The translations under genes were made by a program, and so were the position numbers. Positions 1-14,204 of a stretch of 64,000 nt of DNA are shown here, in pieces. Source of the DNA: Patagioenas fasciata (taxonomy: Eukaryota > Chordata > Aves > Columbiformes > Columbidae); NCBI RefSeq assembly GCF_037038585.1, contig NW_027288748.1, positions 620,001 through 684,000 on the forward strand. Reading direction: 5' to 3'. The notes below the pieces were generated by a model, which was not told the origin of the DNA, made no database searches, and saw nothing but the letters and a program-made list of their open reading frames with translations. The stretch's first letter is position 1, and the number at the start of each line of letters is the position of its first letter.

Positions 1-1923
1 GCCACAATGGGCCCGGGGAAAAAGGGGGGTCCCCAGGTTGTTCACAATGGGCCCTGGGGACAATGGGGGTCCTGGGATGTCACAATGAACCCTAGGGACA
101 AAGGGGGTCCCCAGGATGTCACAATGGGCCCTGGGGATAAAGGGGACTCCCCAGGATGTCACAATAGGCCCTGGGGACAAAGGGGGTCCCCAGGATGTCA
201 CAACGGGCCCTGGGTACAAGGGGGGTCCCACCCTGTCACAATGAGCACTGGGGACAAAGGGGGTCCCCAGGATGTCACAATGGGCACTGGAGACAAAGGG
301 GGGGTCTCCACGGCGCCACAATGGGCCCTGGGGACAAGAGGGTCCCCACGGTTTCACAATGGGCCCTGGGGACAAGGGGGATCCCCGCCCTGTCACAATG
401 GGCCCTGGGGCCAAAGGGATCCCCAGGATGTCACAATGGGCCCTGGGGACTGCGGGGGGTACTAGGATGTCACAATGGGTCTTGGGGACAAAGGGGGTAC
501 CCAGGATGTCACAATGGGCCCTGGGGACAATGGGGGGTCCCTTGAAGGTCACAATGGGCCCATGGGACAAAGAGGGTGCCCACGGTGTCACAGTGGGCCC
601 TGGCGACAAAGGGGGATCCCCAGGATGTCACAATGGGCCCTGGGGACAAGGGGGGGTTCCCATGGAGTCACAATGGGTCCTGGGGACAACGAGGCGTCCT
701 GGGACGTCACAATGGGACTTGGGGACAAAGGGGGTCTTCCACAGTCTCACAATGGGCCCTAGAGACAAGGGGAGATCCCCAGGATGACACAATAGGCCCT
801 GGGGACAAAGAGGAGTCCCCCTGAATGTCACAATGGGCCCTGGGGACAAGGGGGGTCCCCATGGTATCACAATAAGCCCTGGGGACAAAGTGGGGTCCTG
901 GGATGTCACAACTGGCCCCAGTGACAAAGGGTGTCCCCATGGTGCCACAATGGGCCCTGGGGACAAAGAGGGTCCCCAGGATGTCACAATGGGCTTTGGG
1001 GACAAGGCGGGGTCCCCAGGATGTCACAATGGGGTCTTGGGACAAAGGGGGTCCCCAGGATGTCACAATGGTCCCTGGGGACAATGGGGGTTCCTGGGAC
1101 ATCACAGTGGGCCCTGGGGACAAAGGCGGTCCCAGGGTGTCACAATAAGCCATGGGGACAAGGGGGGTCCCCAGGATGTCAGAATGGGCCCTGGGGACAA
1201 CGCGGGGTCCTGGGATGTCACAATGGGCCACGGGGACAAAGGCGATCCCCATGGTGTCACAATGGGCCCTGGGGACAAGGGGGTCCCCAGGATGTCACAA
1301 TGGGCTCATGGGATAAAGGGGGTACCCACGGTGTCACTATAGGCCCTGGGGACAATGGGGGGTCCCCACGGTGCCACGATGGGTCGTGTGGACAAGGGGG
1401 TCCCCAGGATGTTCACAACGGGCCCTGAGGACAAAGGGGGTCCCCACGGTGTCACAATGGTTCCCTGGGGACAACTTGGGGTCCTGGGATGTCACAATGG
1501 GCCCTGGGGACAAAGGCGGTCCCCAGGATGTCACAATAAGCCCTGGGGACAAGGGGGGTCCCCAGGATGTCACAATGGGCACTGGGGACAAAGGGGGTAC
1601 CCACGGTGTCACTATAGGCCCTGGGGACAACGGGGGGTCCCCACGGTGCCACGATGGGCCCTGGGGACAAGGGGGTCCCCAGGATGTTCACAATGGGCCC
1701 TGGAGACAATGGGGTGTCCCCAGGATGTCACAATGGGCCCTGGGGACAAAGAGGGTCCCCAGGATGTCACAATCGGCCCTGGGCACAAAGGGGGGTGCAC
1801 ATGGTGTCAAAATGGGCCCTGGGGACAAAGGGCGTCCCCAGGATGTCACAGTGGGCCCTGGGGACAAAGTGGTCCCCATGGTATCAGAATGGGCCCTGGG
1901 GACAAAGAGGGGTGCCCTGAATG

Positions 1924-3340
1924 TCACAATGGGCCCTGAGGACAAAGGGGGGTCCCCAGGATGTTGCAATGGGCCTTGGGGACAATGGGGGGTCCTAGGA
2001 TGTCACAATGCGCCCGAGTGACAAATGGGGTCTCCATGGTGTCACAATGGGACCTGAAGACAAAGGGGGTCCCCTGAATGTCACAATGGGCCCTGAGGAC
2101 AATGGGGGTTCCTGGAACGTCACAATGGGCCCTGGGGAGAAAGGGAGGTCCCCAGGATGTCACAATGGGCCCTGGAGACAATTGGGGGTTTTGGGATGTC
2201 TCGATGGGCTCTGACGACAAGGGGAGGTGCCCATGGTGTCACAATGGGTCCTCAGTGACAAGGGGGGTCCCTATAGTGTCACAATGGGCTCTGCAGACAA
2301 TGGGGGGTCCTGGGATGTCACAATGGGCACCAGTGACAAAGGGGGTCCTCATGGTGCCACAATGGGCCCTGGGGAGTAAGTGGGGTCCTGGGATGTCACA
2401 ATGGGTCCTGGGGACAAAGGGTGATCCTTTGATGTCACAAGGGGCCCTGGAGGCAAGGGGGTCCCCAGGATGTTACAATGGGCCCTGGGCACAAAGGGGG
2501 GTCCCCATAGTGTCACAATGGGTCCCCAGTGACAAGGGGGTCCCCACGGTGCCACGATGGGCCCTGGGGACAAGAGGGGGTCCCCATGGTGTCACAATGG
2601 ACCCTGGGGTCAAAGGGGGTTCCCAGGACATCACAATGGGCTCTGGGGACAATGGGGATCCTGGGACATCACAATGAGCCCTGGGGACAAGGGGGGGTCC
2701 TGGGACGTCACAATGGGTCCTGGGGACAAAGCGGTTCCCCAGGATGTCACAATGGGCCCCGGGGACAAAGCAGGGTCCTGGGACGTCACAATGGGCCCTG
2801 GAGACAAAGGGATTCCCCAGGATGTCACAATGGGCCCTGGGGACAAAGGGGGTCCCCACAGTGTCACAATGGTCCCTGGGGACAAAGGAGATCCCCACAG
2901 TGTCACAATGGGCCCAGGGGACAAAAGGGGGACCCCAGGATGTCACAATGGGCCCTGGGGACAATGGGGGGTCCTGGGACGTTATAATGGGCCCTCGGGA
3001 AAAAGGGGGTCCACATGGTGCCACAATGGGCCCTGGGGACAACGGGGGTCCCAGGATGCCACAATGGACACTGGGGACAAGGGGGTCCCCAGGATGTCAC
3101 AATGGGCCCTGGGGACAACGGTGGCTCCTGGGATGTCACAATGGGCCCTGGGGACACAGGTGGTCCCCAGGATGTCACAATGGGCCCTGGGGACAAAGTG
3201 GGGTCCTAAGATGTCACAATGGGCACTGGGGACAAAGGGGGTCCCCATGGTGCCACAATGGGCCTTGGGGACAATGGGGTCTCCCCAGGATGTCACAATG
3301 GGCCTTGGGGACAAAGGGGTGTCCCCTGAATGTGCATAAT
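1924..3340 (+). repeat. Recurring ~1.4 kb higher-order block (first of six copies)
   Basis: This run of variant units can be followed by private variants such as GAGTGACAAATGGGGTCTCC, a unit with GGGAGTAAGTGGGG, and CTTTGATGTCACAAGG. The same ordered variants recur starting near 18733, 25628, 41179, 47485 and 54691. Consecutive offsets are about 16.8, 6.9, 15.6, 6.3 and 7.2 kb. The array is therefore not a random string of units: it is built from higher-order blocks of about 6-7 kb, copied as wholes. Array A and array B share the block, consistent with the roughly 29 kb macro-duplication. Confidence 0.8.
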
Positions 3341-4086
3341 GGGCCCTGAAGACAAAGGGTGGTCGCCGGGATGTCTCAGTGGGCCCTGGGGACAATGGGG
3401 TGTCCTGGGATGTCACAATGGGCCCCAGTGACAAATGGGGTCTCCACGGTGTCACAATGGGCCCTGGAGTAAAGGGGCGTCCCCAGGATGTCACAATAGT
3501 CCCTGGGGACAAAGAGGAGTCCCCTGAATGTCATAATGGGCCCTGAGGACAAGGAGGGTCTCCACGGTGTCACAATGGGCCCTGGGGACAATGGGGGGTC
3601 CTGGGATGTCACAATAGGCCCTGGGGACAAAGGGGGTCCCCATGATTTCACAATGGGCCCAGGGGACAATGGGGCATCCTGGGACGTCACAATGGGCCCT
3701 GGGGACAAAGGGGGTCTCCATGGTGTCACAATGGCCCTGGGGATAAAGGGGGACCCCAGGATGTGTATAATGGGGCCTGGGGACAATGGGGGGTCCTGGG
3801 ATGTCACAATGGGCTCTGGGGACAATAGGGGGTCCTGGGACGTCACAATGGGCCCTGGAGAAAAGGGGGGGTCCTGGCATGTCACAATAGGCCCTGGGGA
3901 CAAAGGGGGTCTTCAGGATGTCACAATGGGCCCGGGGGACAAAGGGGGTCCCCAGGATGTCACAATAGGCCCTGGAGAAAAAGAGGGCTCCCCAGGATAT
4001 CACAATGGGCCCTGGGGACAAAGAGGGGTCCACAGGATGTGCACAATGGGCCCTGGGGACAAAGGGGGCTCCCCAGGATATCACAA

Positions 4087-7000
4087 TGGGCTCTGGTGAC
4101 ATAGGGGTCCCCAAGATGTCACAACGGGTCATGGGGACAAGGGGGGTCCCAAGAGTGTCACAATGGGAACTGGAGACAAAGGGGGAGTCCCCACGGTGCC
4201 ACGATGGGCCCTGGGGACAAGGGGGTCCCCAGGATGTAACAATGTGCCCTTGGGACAATGGGGGCTCCTGCGATGTCACAATGGGCCCTGGGGACAAAGG
4301 GAGGCCCCAGGATGTCACAATGGACCCTAGGGACAAAAGGGGTCCCCGGGATGTCACAATGGGCCCAGGGGACAACGAAGCATCCTGGGACGCCACAATG
4401 GGCCCGGGGAAAAAGGGGGGTCCCCAGGTTGTTCACAATGGGCCCTGGGGACAATGGGGGTCCTGGGATGTCACAATGAACCCTAGGGACAAAGGGGGTC
4501 CCCAGGATGTCACAATGGGCCCTGGGGATAAAGGGGACTCCCCAGGATGTCACAATAGGCCCTGGGGACAAAGGGGGTCCCCAGGATGTCACAACGGGCC
4601 CTGGGTACAAGGGGGGTCCCACCCTGTCACAATGAGCACTGGGGACAAAGGGGGTCCCCAGGATGTCACAATGGGCACTGGAGACAAAGGGGGGGTCTCC
4701 ACGGCGCCACAATGGGCCCTGGGGACAAGAGGGTCCCCACGGTTTCACAATGGGCCCTGGGGACAAGGGGGATCCCCGCCCTGTCACAATGGGCCCTGGG
4801 GCCAAAGGGATCCCCAGGATGTCACAATGGGCCCTGGGGACTGCGGGGGGTACTAGGATGTCACAATGGGTCTTGGGGACAAAGGAGGTACCCAGGATGT
4901 CACAATGGGCCCTGGGGACAATGGGGGGTCCCTTGAAGGTCACAATGGGCCCATGGGACAAAGAGGGTGCCCACGGTGTCACAGTGGGCCCTGGCGACAA
5001 AGGGGGATCCCCAGGATGTCACAATGGGCCCCGGGGACAAAGTAAAATCCTGGAATGTCACAATGGTCCCCAGTGACAAAGGCGCTCCCCATGGTGCCAC
5101 AATGGGCCCTGGGGACAAAGTGGGTCCCCAGGATGTCACAATGGGGTCTTGGGACAAAGAGGGTCCCCAGGATGTCACAATGGGCTCTGGGGACAATAGG
5201 GGGTCCTGGGACGTCACAATGGGCCCTGGAGAAAAGGGGGGGTCCTGGCATGTCTCAATAGGCCCTGGGGACAAAGGGGGTCTTCAGGATGTCACAATGG
5301 GCCCGGGGGACAAAGGGGGTCCCCAGGATGTCACAATAGGCCCTGGGGAAAAAGAGGGCTCCCCAGGATATCACAATGGGCCCTGGGGACAAAGAGGGGT
5401 CCACAGGATGTGCACAATGGGCCCTGGGGACAAAGGGGGCTCCCCAGGATATCACAATGGGCTCTGGTGACATAGGGGTCCCCAAGATGTCACAACGGGT
5501 CCTGGGGACAAGGGGGGTCCCAAGGATGTCACAATGGGCACTGGAGACAAAGGGGGGGTCCCCACGGTATCAGAATGGGCCCTGGGGACAAAGGGGGGTC
5601 CCCTGAATGTCACAATGGGCCCTGGGGACAATGGCGGGTCCTGGGACGTCACAATGGGCCCTGGGGACAAGGGGGGGTCCCCTGGATGTCACAATGGGCC
5701 CTGGGGATAAGGAGGGATTCCCAGGATGTCACAATGGGCTCTGGTGACATAGGGGTCCCCAAGATGTCACAACGGGTCATGGGGACAAGGGGGGTCCCAA
5801 GAGTGTCACAATGGGAACTGGAGACAAAGGGGGAGTCCCCACGGTGCCACGATGGGCCCTGGGGACAAGGGGGTCCCCAGGATGTAACAATGTGCCCTTG
5901 GGACAATGGGGGCTCCTGCGATGTCACAATGGGCCCTGGGGACAAAGGGAGGCCCCAGGATGTCACAATGGACCCTGGGGACAAAAGGGGTCCCCGGGAT
6001 GTCACAATGGGCCCAGGGGACAACGAAGCATCCTGGGACGCCACAATGGGCCCGGGGAAAAAGGGGGGTCCCCAGGTTGTTCACAATGGGCCCTGGGGAC
6101 AATGGGGGTCCTGGGATGTCACAATGAACCCTAGGGACAAAGGGGGTCCCCAGGATGTCACAATGGGCCCTGGGGATAAAGGGGACTCCCCAGGATGTCA
6201 CAATAGGCCCTGGGGACAAAGGGGGTCCCCAGGATGTCACAACGGGCCCTGGGTACAAGGGGGGTCCCACCCTGTCACAATGAGCACTGGGGACAAAGGG
6301 GGTCCCCAGGATGTCACAATGGGCACTGGAGACAAAGGGGGGGTCTCCACGGCGCCACAATGGGCCCTGGGGACAAGAGGGTCCCCACGGTTTCACAATG
6401 GGCCCTGGGGACAAGGGGGATCCCCGCCCTGTCACAATGGGCCCTGGGGCCAAAGGGATCCCCAGGATGTCACAATGGGCCCTGGGGACTGCGGGGGGTA
6501 CTAGGATGTCACAATGGGTCTTGGGGACAAAGGAGGTACCCAGGATGTCACAATGGGCCCTGGGGACAATGGGGGGTCCCTTGAAGGTCACAATGGGCCC
6601 ATGGGACAAAGAGGGTGCCCACGGTGTCACAGTGGGCCCTGGCGACAAAGGGGGATCCCCAGGATGTCACAATGGGCCCCGGGGACAAAGTAAAATCCTG
6701 GAATGTCACAATGGTCCCCAGTGACAAAGGCGCTCCCCATGGTGCCACAATGGGCCCTGGGGACAAAGTGGGTCCCCAGGATGTCACAATGGGGTCTTGG
6801 GACAAAGAGGGTCCCCAGGATGTCACAATGGGCTCTGGGGACAATAGGGGGTCCTGGGACGTCACAATGGGCCCTGGAGAAAAGGGGGGGTCCTGGCATG
6901 TCTCAATAGGCCCTGGGGACAAAGGGGGTCTTCAGGATGTCACAATGGGCCCGGGGGACAAAGGGGGTCCCCAGGATGTCACAATAGGCCCTGGGGAAAA

Positions 7001-7382
7001 AGAGGGCTCCCCAGGATATCACAATGGGCCCTGGGGACAAAGAGGGGTCCACAGGATGTGCACAATGGGCCCTGGGGACAAAGGGGGCTCCCCAGGATAT
7101 CACAATGGGCTCTGGTGACATAGGGGTCCCCAAGATGTCACAACGGGTCCTGGGGACAAGGGGGGTCCCAAGGATGTCACAATGGGCACTGGAGACAAAG
7201 GGGGGGTCCCCACGGTATCAGAATGGGCCCTGGGGACAAAGGGGGGTCCCCTGAATGTCACAATGGGCCCTGGGGACAATGGCGGGTCCTGGGACGTCAC
7301 AATGGGCCCTGGGGACAAGGGGGGGTCCCCTGGATGTCACAATGGGCCCTGGGGATAAGGAGGGATTCCCAGGATGTCACAA
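4087..7382 (+). repeat. 1648-bp tandem duplication inside array A
   Basis: Two adjacent, nearly identical copies occupy 4087-5734 and 5735-7382. Both begin with the variant GGCTCTGGTGACATAGGGGT, and every marker I compared is offset by exactly 1648 bases, for example the CGAAGCATCC unit near 4376 and 6024. Differences are few, for example CCCTAGGGAC in the first copy against CCCTGGGGAC in the second near 4327/5975. The opening 640 or so bases of the window are another copy of the segment at 4392-5031 (offset 4391). High identity over many units points to a recent duplication. Confidence 0.85.
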
Positions 7383-10300
7383 TGGGCCCTGGGGACAAGG
7401 GGGGATTCCCAGGATGTCACAATGGGCCCTGGGGACAAGGGGGTGTCCCCAGGATGTCACAATGGGCCCTGCGGACAAGGGTGGTACCCACGGTGTCACA
7501 ATGGGCACTGGGCACAAGGGGGGGTCCCTATAGTATCACAATGGGTCCTGGGGACAAGTGGGGTCCCCTGAAAGTCACAATGGGCCCTGGGGACAATGTG
7601 GGGTCCTGGGATGTCACAATGGGCCCCTGTGACAAACGGGGGCCCCTGAATGTCACAATGGGCCCTGGGGACAATGGGGGGTCCTGGGACGTCACAATGG
7701 GCCCTGGGGACAAGGAGGGATCCCCAGGATGTCACAATGGGCCCTGGGGACAAAGAGGCGTCCCCTGAATGTCACAATGGGCCCTGGGGACAAGGGGGTG
7801 CCGAGGATGTCACACTGGGCCCTGGGGACAAGGGAGATCCCCATGGTGTCACAATAAGCCCTGGGGACAAAGTGGGGTCCTGGGATGTCACAATGGGCCC
7901 TGGGGACACAGGTGGTCCCCAGGATGTCACAATGGGCCCTGGGGACAAAGTGGGGTCCTAAGATGTCACAATGGGCACTGGGGACAAAGGGGGTCCCCAT
8001 GGTGTCACAATGGGCCTTGAGGACAATGGGGTCTCCCCAGGATGTCACAATGGGCCTTGGGGACAAAGGGGTGTCCCCTGAATGTGCATAATGGGCCCTG
8101 GGGACAAAGGGGGTCCCTTAATTGTCACAATGGGCCCTGGGGACAAGGGGGGTCCCTTAATTGTCACAATGGGCCCTGGGGACAAAGTGGGGTCCTGGAA
8201 TGTCACAATGGGCCCAGAGGACAAAGGGGGTCCCCATGGTGCCACCGTGGGCCCTGGGGACAAAGGGGGTCCTGAGACGTCACAATGGGCCCTGGGGAAA
8301 AGGCGGGGTCCCCACGGTGTCACAATGGGCCCTGGGGACAATGGGGGGTCCTGGGATGTCACAATGGGCCCCAGTGACAAAGGGGGTCCCCATGGTGCGA
8401 CAATGAGCTCTGGGGATAAAGGGGGTCTCCAGGATGTCACAATGGGCCCTGGGGACAAAGGAAGTCCCCAGAATGGCACAATGGGTCCTGGAAAGAAGTG
8501 GGGTCCCCACCGTGTCACAATGGGCCTTGGGGACAAAGGGGGGTCCCCAGGATGTCACAATGGGCCCCGGGGACAAAGGGGTCCCCAGGATGTCACAATG
8601 GGTACTGGGGACAAAGGCGGGGTCCCCATGGTGTCACAATGGACCCAAGTGACAGGACGAGTCCCCACGGTACCACTATGGGCCCTGGAGACCAGGGGGT
8701 TCCCCGGATTTCACAATGGGCCCTGGGGACTAGGGGGGGGGGTTCCCTCGGTGCCACGATGGGCCCTGGGGACAAGGGGGTCCCCAGGATGTCACAATGG
8801 GCCCTGAGGACAAATTGGGGTTCTGGGATGTCACAATGGGCCCTGGGGACAAAGGGGGTGTCCATGGTGCCACAATGGGCCCTGGGGACAAAGAGGGGTC
8901 CCCAGAATGTCACAATGGGCCCTGGGGACATTTGGGGTCCTCAGAATGTCACAATGGGCCGTGGGAACAATAGGGGGTCCTGGGACGTCACAATGGGCCC
9001 TGGAGTAAAGGGGGGTCCCCAGGATGTCACAATAGGCCCTGGGGACAAAGAGGAGTCCCCTGAATGTCATAATGGGCCCTGAGGACAAGGAGGGTCTCCA
9101 CGGTGTCACAATGGGCCCTGGGGACAATGGGGGGTCCTGGGATGTCACAATAGGCCCTGGGGACAAAGGGGGTCCCCATGATTTCACAATGGGCCCAGGG
9201 GACAATGGGGCATCCTGGGACGTCACAATGGGCCCTGGGGACAAAGGGGGTCCCCATGGTGTCACAACGGCCCTGGGGATAAAGGGGGACCCCAGGATGT
9301 GTATAATGGGGCCTAGGGACAATGGGGGGTCCTGGGATGTCACAATGGGCTCTGGGGACAAAGGGGGTCCCCACGGTATCAGAATGGGCCCTGGGGACAA
9401 GGGGGTCCCCAGGATGTCACAATGGGCCTTGGGGACAAGGGGGTCCCGAGGATGTCACAATGGGCCCTGGGGACAATGGGGGGTCCTGGGATGTCACAAT
9501 GGGCCCTGGGGACAATGTGGGGTCCCCAGGATGTCACAATGAAGTCTTGGGACAAATGGGGTCCCCAGGATGTCACAATGGGGCCTGGAAACCAGGTGGG
9601 GTCCTGGGATGTCACAATGGGCCCCAGTGACAAAAGGGGTCCCTATGGTGCCACAATGGGCCCTGGGGACAAAGGGGGTCCCCTGGATGTCACAATGGAC
9701 TCTGGGGACAAGGAGGGTCCCCAGGATGTCACAATGGGCCCTGGGGACAAAGGGGGTCCCCACGGTATCAGAATGGGCCCTGGGGACAAGGGGGGTCCCC
9801 AGGATGTCACAATGGGCCCTGGGGACAAGGGGGTGTCCCCAGGATGTCACAATGGGCCCTGCGGACAAGGGTGGTACCCACGGTGTCACAATGGGCCCTG
9901 GGAACAAGGGGGGGTCCCCATAGTGTCACAATGGGTCCTGGGGACAAGTGGGGTCCCCAGGATGTCACAATGGGCCCTGGGGACAATGTGGGGTCCCCTG
10001 AATGTCACAATGGGCCCTGGGGACAAGGGGGTGCCGAGGATGTCACAATGGGCCCTGGGGACAATGGGGGGTCCTGGGACCTCACAGTGGGCCCTGAGGA
10101 CAATGGTGGGTCCCCTGAATGTCAAAATGGGCCCCGGGGACAAAGGGGGGTCCGCAGGATGTCACAATGGGCACTGGGGACAAAGGGGGTGTCCCCAGGA
10201 TGTCACAGTGGGCCCTGGGGACAATGGCGGGTCCTGGGACGTCACAATGGGCCCTGGGGACAAGGGGGGGTCCCCTGGATGTCACAATGGGCCCTGGGGA

Positions 10301-12324
10301 TAAGGAGGGATTCCCAGGATGTCACAATGGGCCCTGGGGACAAGGGGGGATTCCCAGGATGTCACAATGGGCCCTGGGGACAAGGGGGTGTCCCCAGGAT
10401 GTCACAATGGGCCCTGCGGACAAGGGTGGTACCCACGGTGTCACAATGGGCACTGGGCACAAGGGGGGGTCCCTATAGTATCACAATGGGTACTGGGGAC
10501 AAAGGCGGGGTCCCCATGGTGTCACAATGGACCCAAGTGACAGGACGAGTCCCCACGGTACCACTATGGGCCCTGGAGACAAGGGGGTTCCCCGGATTTC
10601 ACAATGGCCCTGGGGACAAGGGGGGTCCCCAGGATGTCACAATGGGCACTGGGGACGAGGGGTCCTGGGACGTCACAATGAGCCCTGGGGAGAAAGGGGG
10701 GTCCCCACCCTGTCAGAAGGGACCCTGGGGACAAGGTGGGGTCCTGGGATGTCACAATGGGCCCTGGGGACAAAGGGGGTGTCCATGGTGCCACGATGGG
10801 CCCTGGGGACAAGGGGGTCCCCAGGATATCACAATGGGCCCTGGGGACAAGGGGGTCCCCAGGATGTCACAATGGGCCCTGAGGACAAATTGGGGTTCTG
10901 GGATGTCACAATGGGCCCTGGGGACAAAGGGGTTCCCCATGGTGCCACAATGGGCCCTGGGGACAAAGAGGGGTCCCCAGAATGTCACAATGGGCCCTGG
11001 GGACATTTGGGGTCCCCAGAATGTCACAATGGGCCCTGGGAACAATAGGGGGTCCTGGGACGTCACAATGGGCCCTGGAGTAAAGGGGGGTCCCCAGGAT
11101 GTCACAATAGGCCCTGGGGACAAAGAGGAGTCCCCTGAATGTCATAATGGGCCTGAGGACAAGGAGGGTCTCCACGGTGTCACAATGGGCCCTGGGGACA
11201 ATGGGGGTCCTGGGATGTCACAATAGGCCCTGGGGACAAAGGGGGTCTTCAGGATGTCACAATGGGCCCGGGGGACAAAGGGGGTCCCCAGGATGTCACA
11301 ATAGGCCCTGGGGAAAAAGAGGGCTCCCCAGGATATCACAATGGGCCCTGGGGACAAAGAGGGGTCCACAGGATGTGCACAATGGGCCCTGGGGACAAAG
11401 GGGGCTCCCCAGGATATCACAATGGGCTCTGGTGACATAGGGGTCCCCAAGATGTCACAACGGGTCCTGGGGACAAGAGGGGGCCCAAGGATGTCACAAT
11501 GGGCACTGGAGACAAAGGGGGGGTCCCCACGGTGCCACGATGGGCCCTGGGGACAAGGGGGTCCCCAGGATGTAACAATGTGCCCTTGGGACAATGGGGG
11601 CTCCTGCGATGTCACAATGGGCCCTGGGGACAAAGGGAGGCCCCAGGATGTCACAATGGACCCTGGGGACAAAAGGGGTCCCCGGGATGTCACAATGGGC
11701 CCAGGGGACAACGAAGCATCTTGGGACGCCACAATGGGCCCGGGGAAAAAGGGGGGTCCCCAGGTTGTTCACAATGGGCCCTGGGGACAATGGGGGTCCT
11801 GGGATGTCACAATGAACCCTAGGGACAAAGGGGGTCCCCAGGATGTCACAATGGGCCCTGGGGATAAAGGGGACTCCCCAGGATGTCACAATAGGCCCTG
11901 AAGACAAAGGGGGTCCCCAGGATGTCACAACGGGCCCTGGGTACAAGGGGGGTCCCACCCTGTCACAATGAGCACTGGGGACAAAGGGGGTCCCCAGGAT
12001 GTCACAATGGGCACTGGAGACAAAGCGGGGGTCTCCACGGTGACACAATGGGCCCTGGGGACAAGAGGGTCCCCACGGTTTCACAATGGGCCCTGGGGAC
12101 AAGGAGGATCCCCGCCCTGTCACAATGGGCCCTGGGGCCAAAGGGATCCCCAGGATGTCACAATGGGCCCTGGGGACTGCGGGGGGTCCCTTGAAGGTCA
12201 CAATGGGCCCATGGGACAAAGAGGGTGCCCACGGTGTCACAGTGGGCCCTGGCGACAAAGGGGGTTCCCCAGGATGTCACAATGGGCCCCGGGGACAAAG
12301 TAAAATCCTGGAATGTCACAATGG

Positions 12325-14204
12325 TCCCCAGTGACAAAGGCGCTCCCCATGGTGCCACAATGGGCCCTGGGGACAAAGTGGGTCCCCAGGATTTCACAAT
12401 GAGCACTGGGGACAAAGGGGGGTCCCAGGATGTCACAATGGGCCCTGGGGACAAGGGGGGGTTCCCATGGAGTCACAATGGGTCCTGGGGACAACGAGGC
12501 GTCCTGGGACGTCACAATGGGACTTGGGGACAAAGGGGGTCTTCCACAGTCTCACAATGGGCCCTAGAGACAAGGGGAGATCCCCAGGATGACACAATAG
12601 GCCCTGGGGACAAAGAGGAGTCCCCCTGAATGTCACAATGGGCCCTGGGGACAAGGGGGGTCCCCATGGTATCACAATAAGCCCTGGGGACAAAGTGGGG
12701 TCCTGGGATGTCACAACTGGCCCCAGTGACAAAGGGTGTCCCCATGGTGCCACAATGGGCCCTCGGGACAAAGAGGGTCCCCAGGATGTCACAATGGGCT
12801 TTGGGGACAAGGCGGGGTCCCCAGGATGTCACAATGGGGTCTTGGGACAAAGGGGGTCCCCAGGATGTCACAATGGTCCCTGGGGACAATGGGGGTTCCT
12901 GGGACATCACAGTGGGCCCTGGGGACAAAGGCGGTCCCAGGGTGTCACAATAAGCCATGGGGACAAGGGGGGTCCCCAGGATGTCAGAATGGGCCCTGGG
13001 GACAACGCGGGGTCCTGGGATGTCACAATGGGCCACGGGGACAAAGGCGATCCCCATGGTGTCACAATGGGCCCTGGGGACAAGGGGGTCCCCAGGATGT
13101 CACAATGGGCTCATGGGATTAAGGGGGTACCCACGGTGTCACTATGGGCCCTGGGGACAACGGGGGGTCCCCACGGTGCCACGATGGGCCCTGGGGACAA
13201 GGGGGTCCCCAGGATGTCACAATGGGCCCTGAGGACAAATTGGGATTCTGGGATGTCACAATGGTCCCCAGTGACAAAGGCGCTCCCCATGGTGCCACAA
13301 TGGGCCCTGGGGACAAAGTGGGTCCCCAGGATTTCACAATGAGCACTGGGGACAAAGGGGGGTCCCAGGATGTCACAATGGGCCCTGGGGACAAGGGGGG
13401 GTTCCCATGGAGTCACAATGGGTCCTGGGGACAACGAGGCGTCCTGGGACGTCACAATGGGACTTGGGGACAAAGGGGGTCTTCCACAGTCTCACAATGG
13501 GCCCTAGAGACAAGGGGAGATCCCCAGGATGACACAATAGGCCCTGGGGACAAAGAGGAGTCCCCCTGAATGTCACAATGGGCCCTGGGGACAAGGGGGG
13601 TCCCCATGGTATCACAATAAGCCCTGGGGACAAAGTGGGGTCCTGGGATGTCACAACTGGCCCCAGTGACAAAGGGTGTCCCCATGGTGCCACAATGGGC
13701 CCTCGGGACAAAGAGGGTCCCCAGGATGTCACAATGGGCTTTGGGGACAAGGCGGGGTCCCCAGGATGTCACAATGGGGTCTTGGGACAAAGGGGGTCCC
13801 CAGGATGTCACAATGGTCCCTGGGGACAATGGGGGTTCCTGGGACATCACAGTGGGCCCTGGGGACAAAGGCGGTCCCAGGGTGTCACAATAAGCCATGG
13901 GGACAAGGGGGGTCCCCAGGATGTCAGAATGGGCCCTGGGGACAACGCGGGGTCCTGGGATGTCACAATGGGCCACGGGGACAAAGGCGATCCCCATGGT
14001 GTCACAATGGGCCCTGGGGACAAGGGGGTCCCCAGGATGTCACAATGGGCTCATGGGATTAAGGGGGTACCCACGGTGTCACTATGGGCCCTGGGGACAA
14101 CGGGGGGTCCCCACGGTGCCACGATGGGCCCTGGGGACAAGGGGGTCCCCAGGATGTCACAATGGGCCCTGAGGACAAATTGGGATTCTGGGATGTCACA
14201 ATGG
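12325..14204 (+). repeat. 940-bp tandem duplication inside array A
   Basis: Adjacent copies lie at 12325-13264 and 13265-14204. Both begin with the divergent unit TCCCCAGTGACAAAGGCGCT. All markers between them, including GTCTTCCACAGTCTCACAAT, are offset by 940 bases. 940 is not a multiple of 39, as expected for a block containing units of mixed length. Confidence 0.85.

Noticed and set aside
9844..11226. 460-codon open frame on the plus strand, and dozens of similar Gly/Pro-rich frames in both arrays
   Set aside because: They are translations of the 39-base satellite unit, open on both strands and in all frames, with no splice, promoter or codon evidence.
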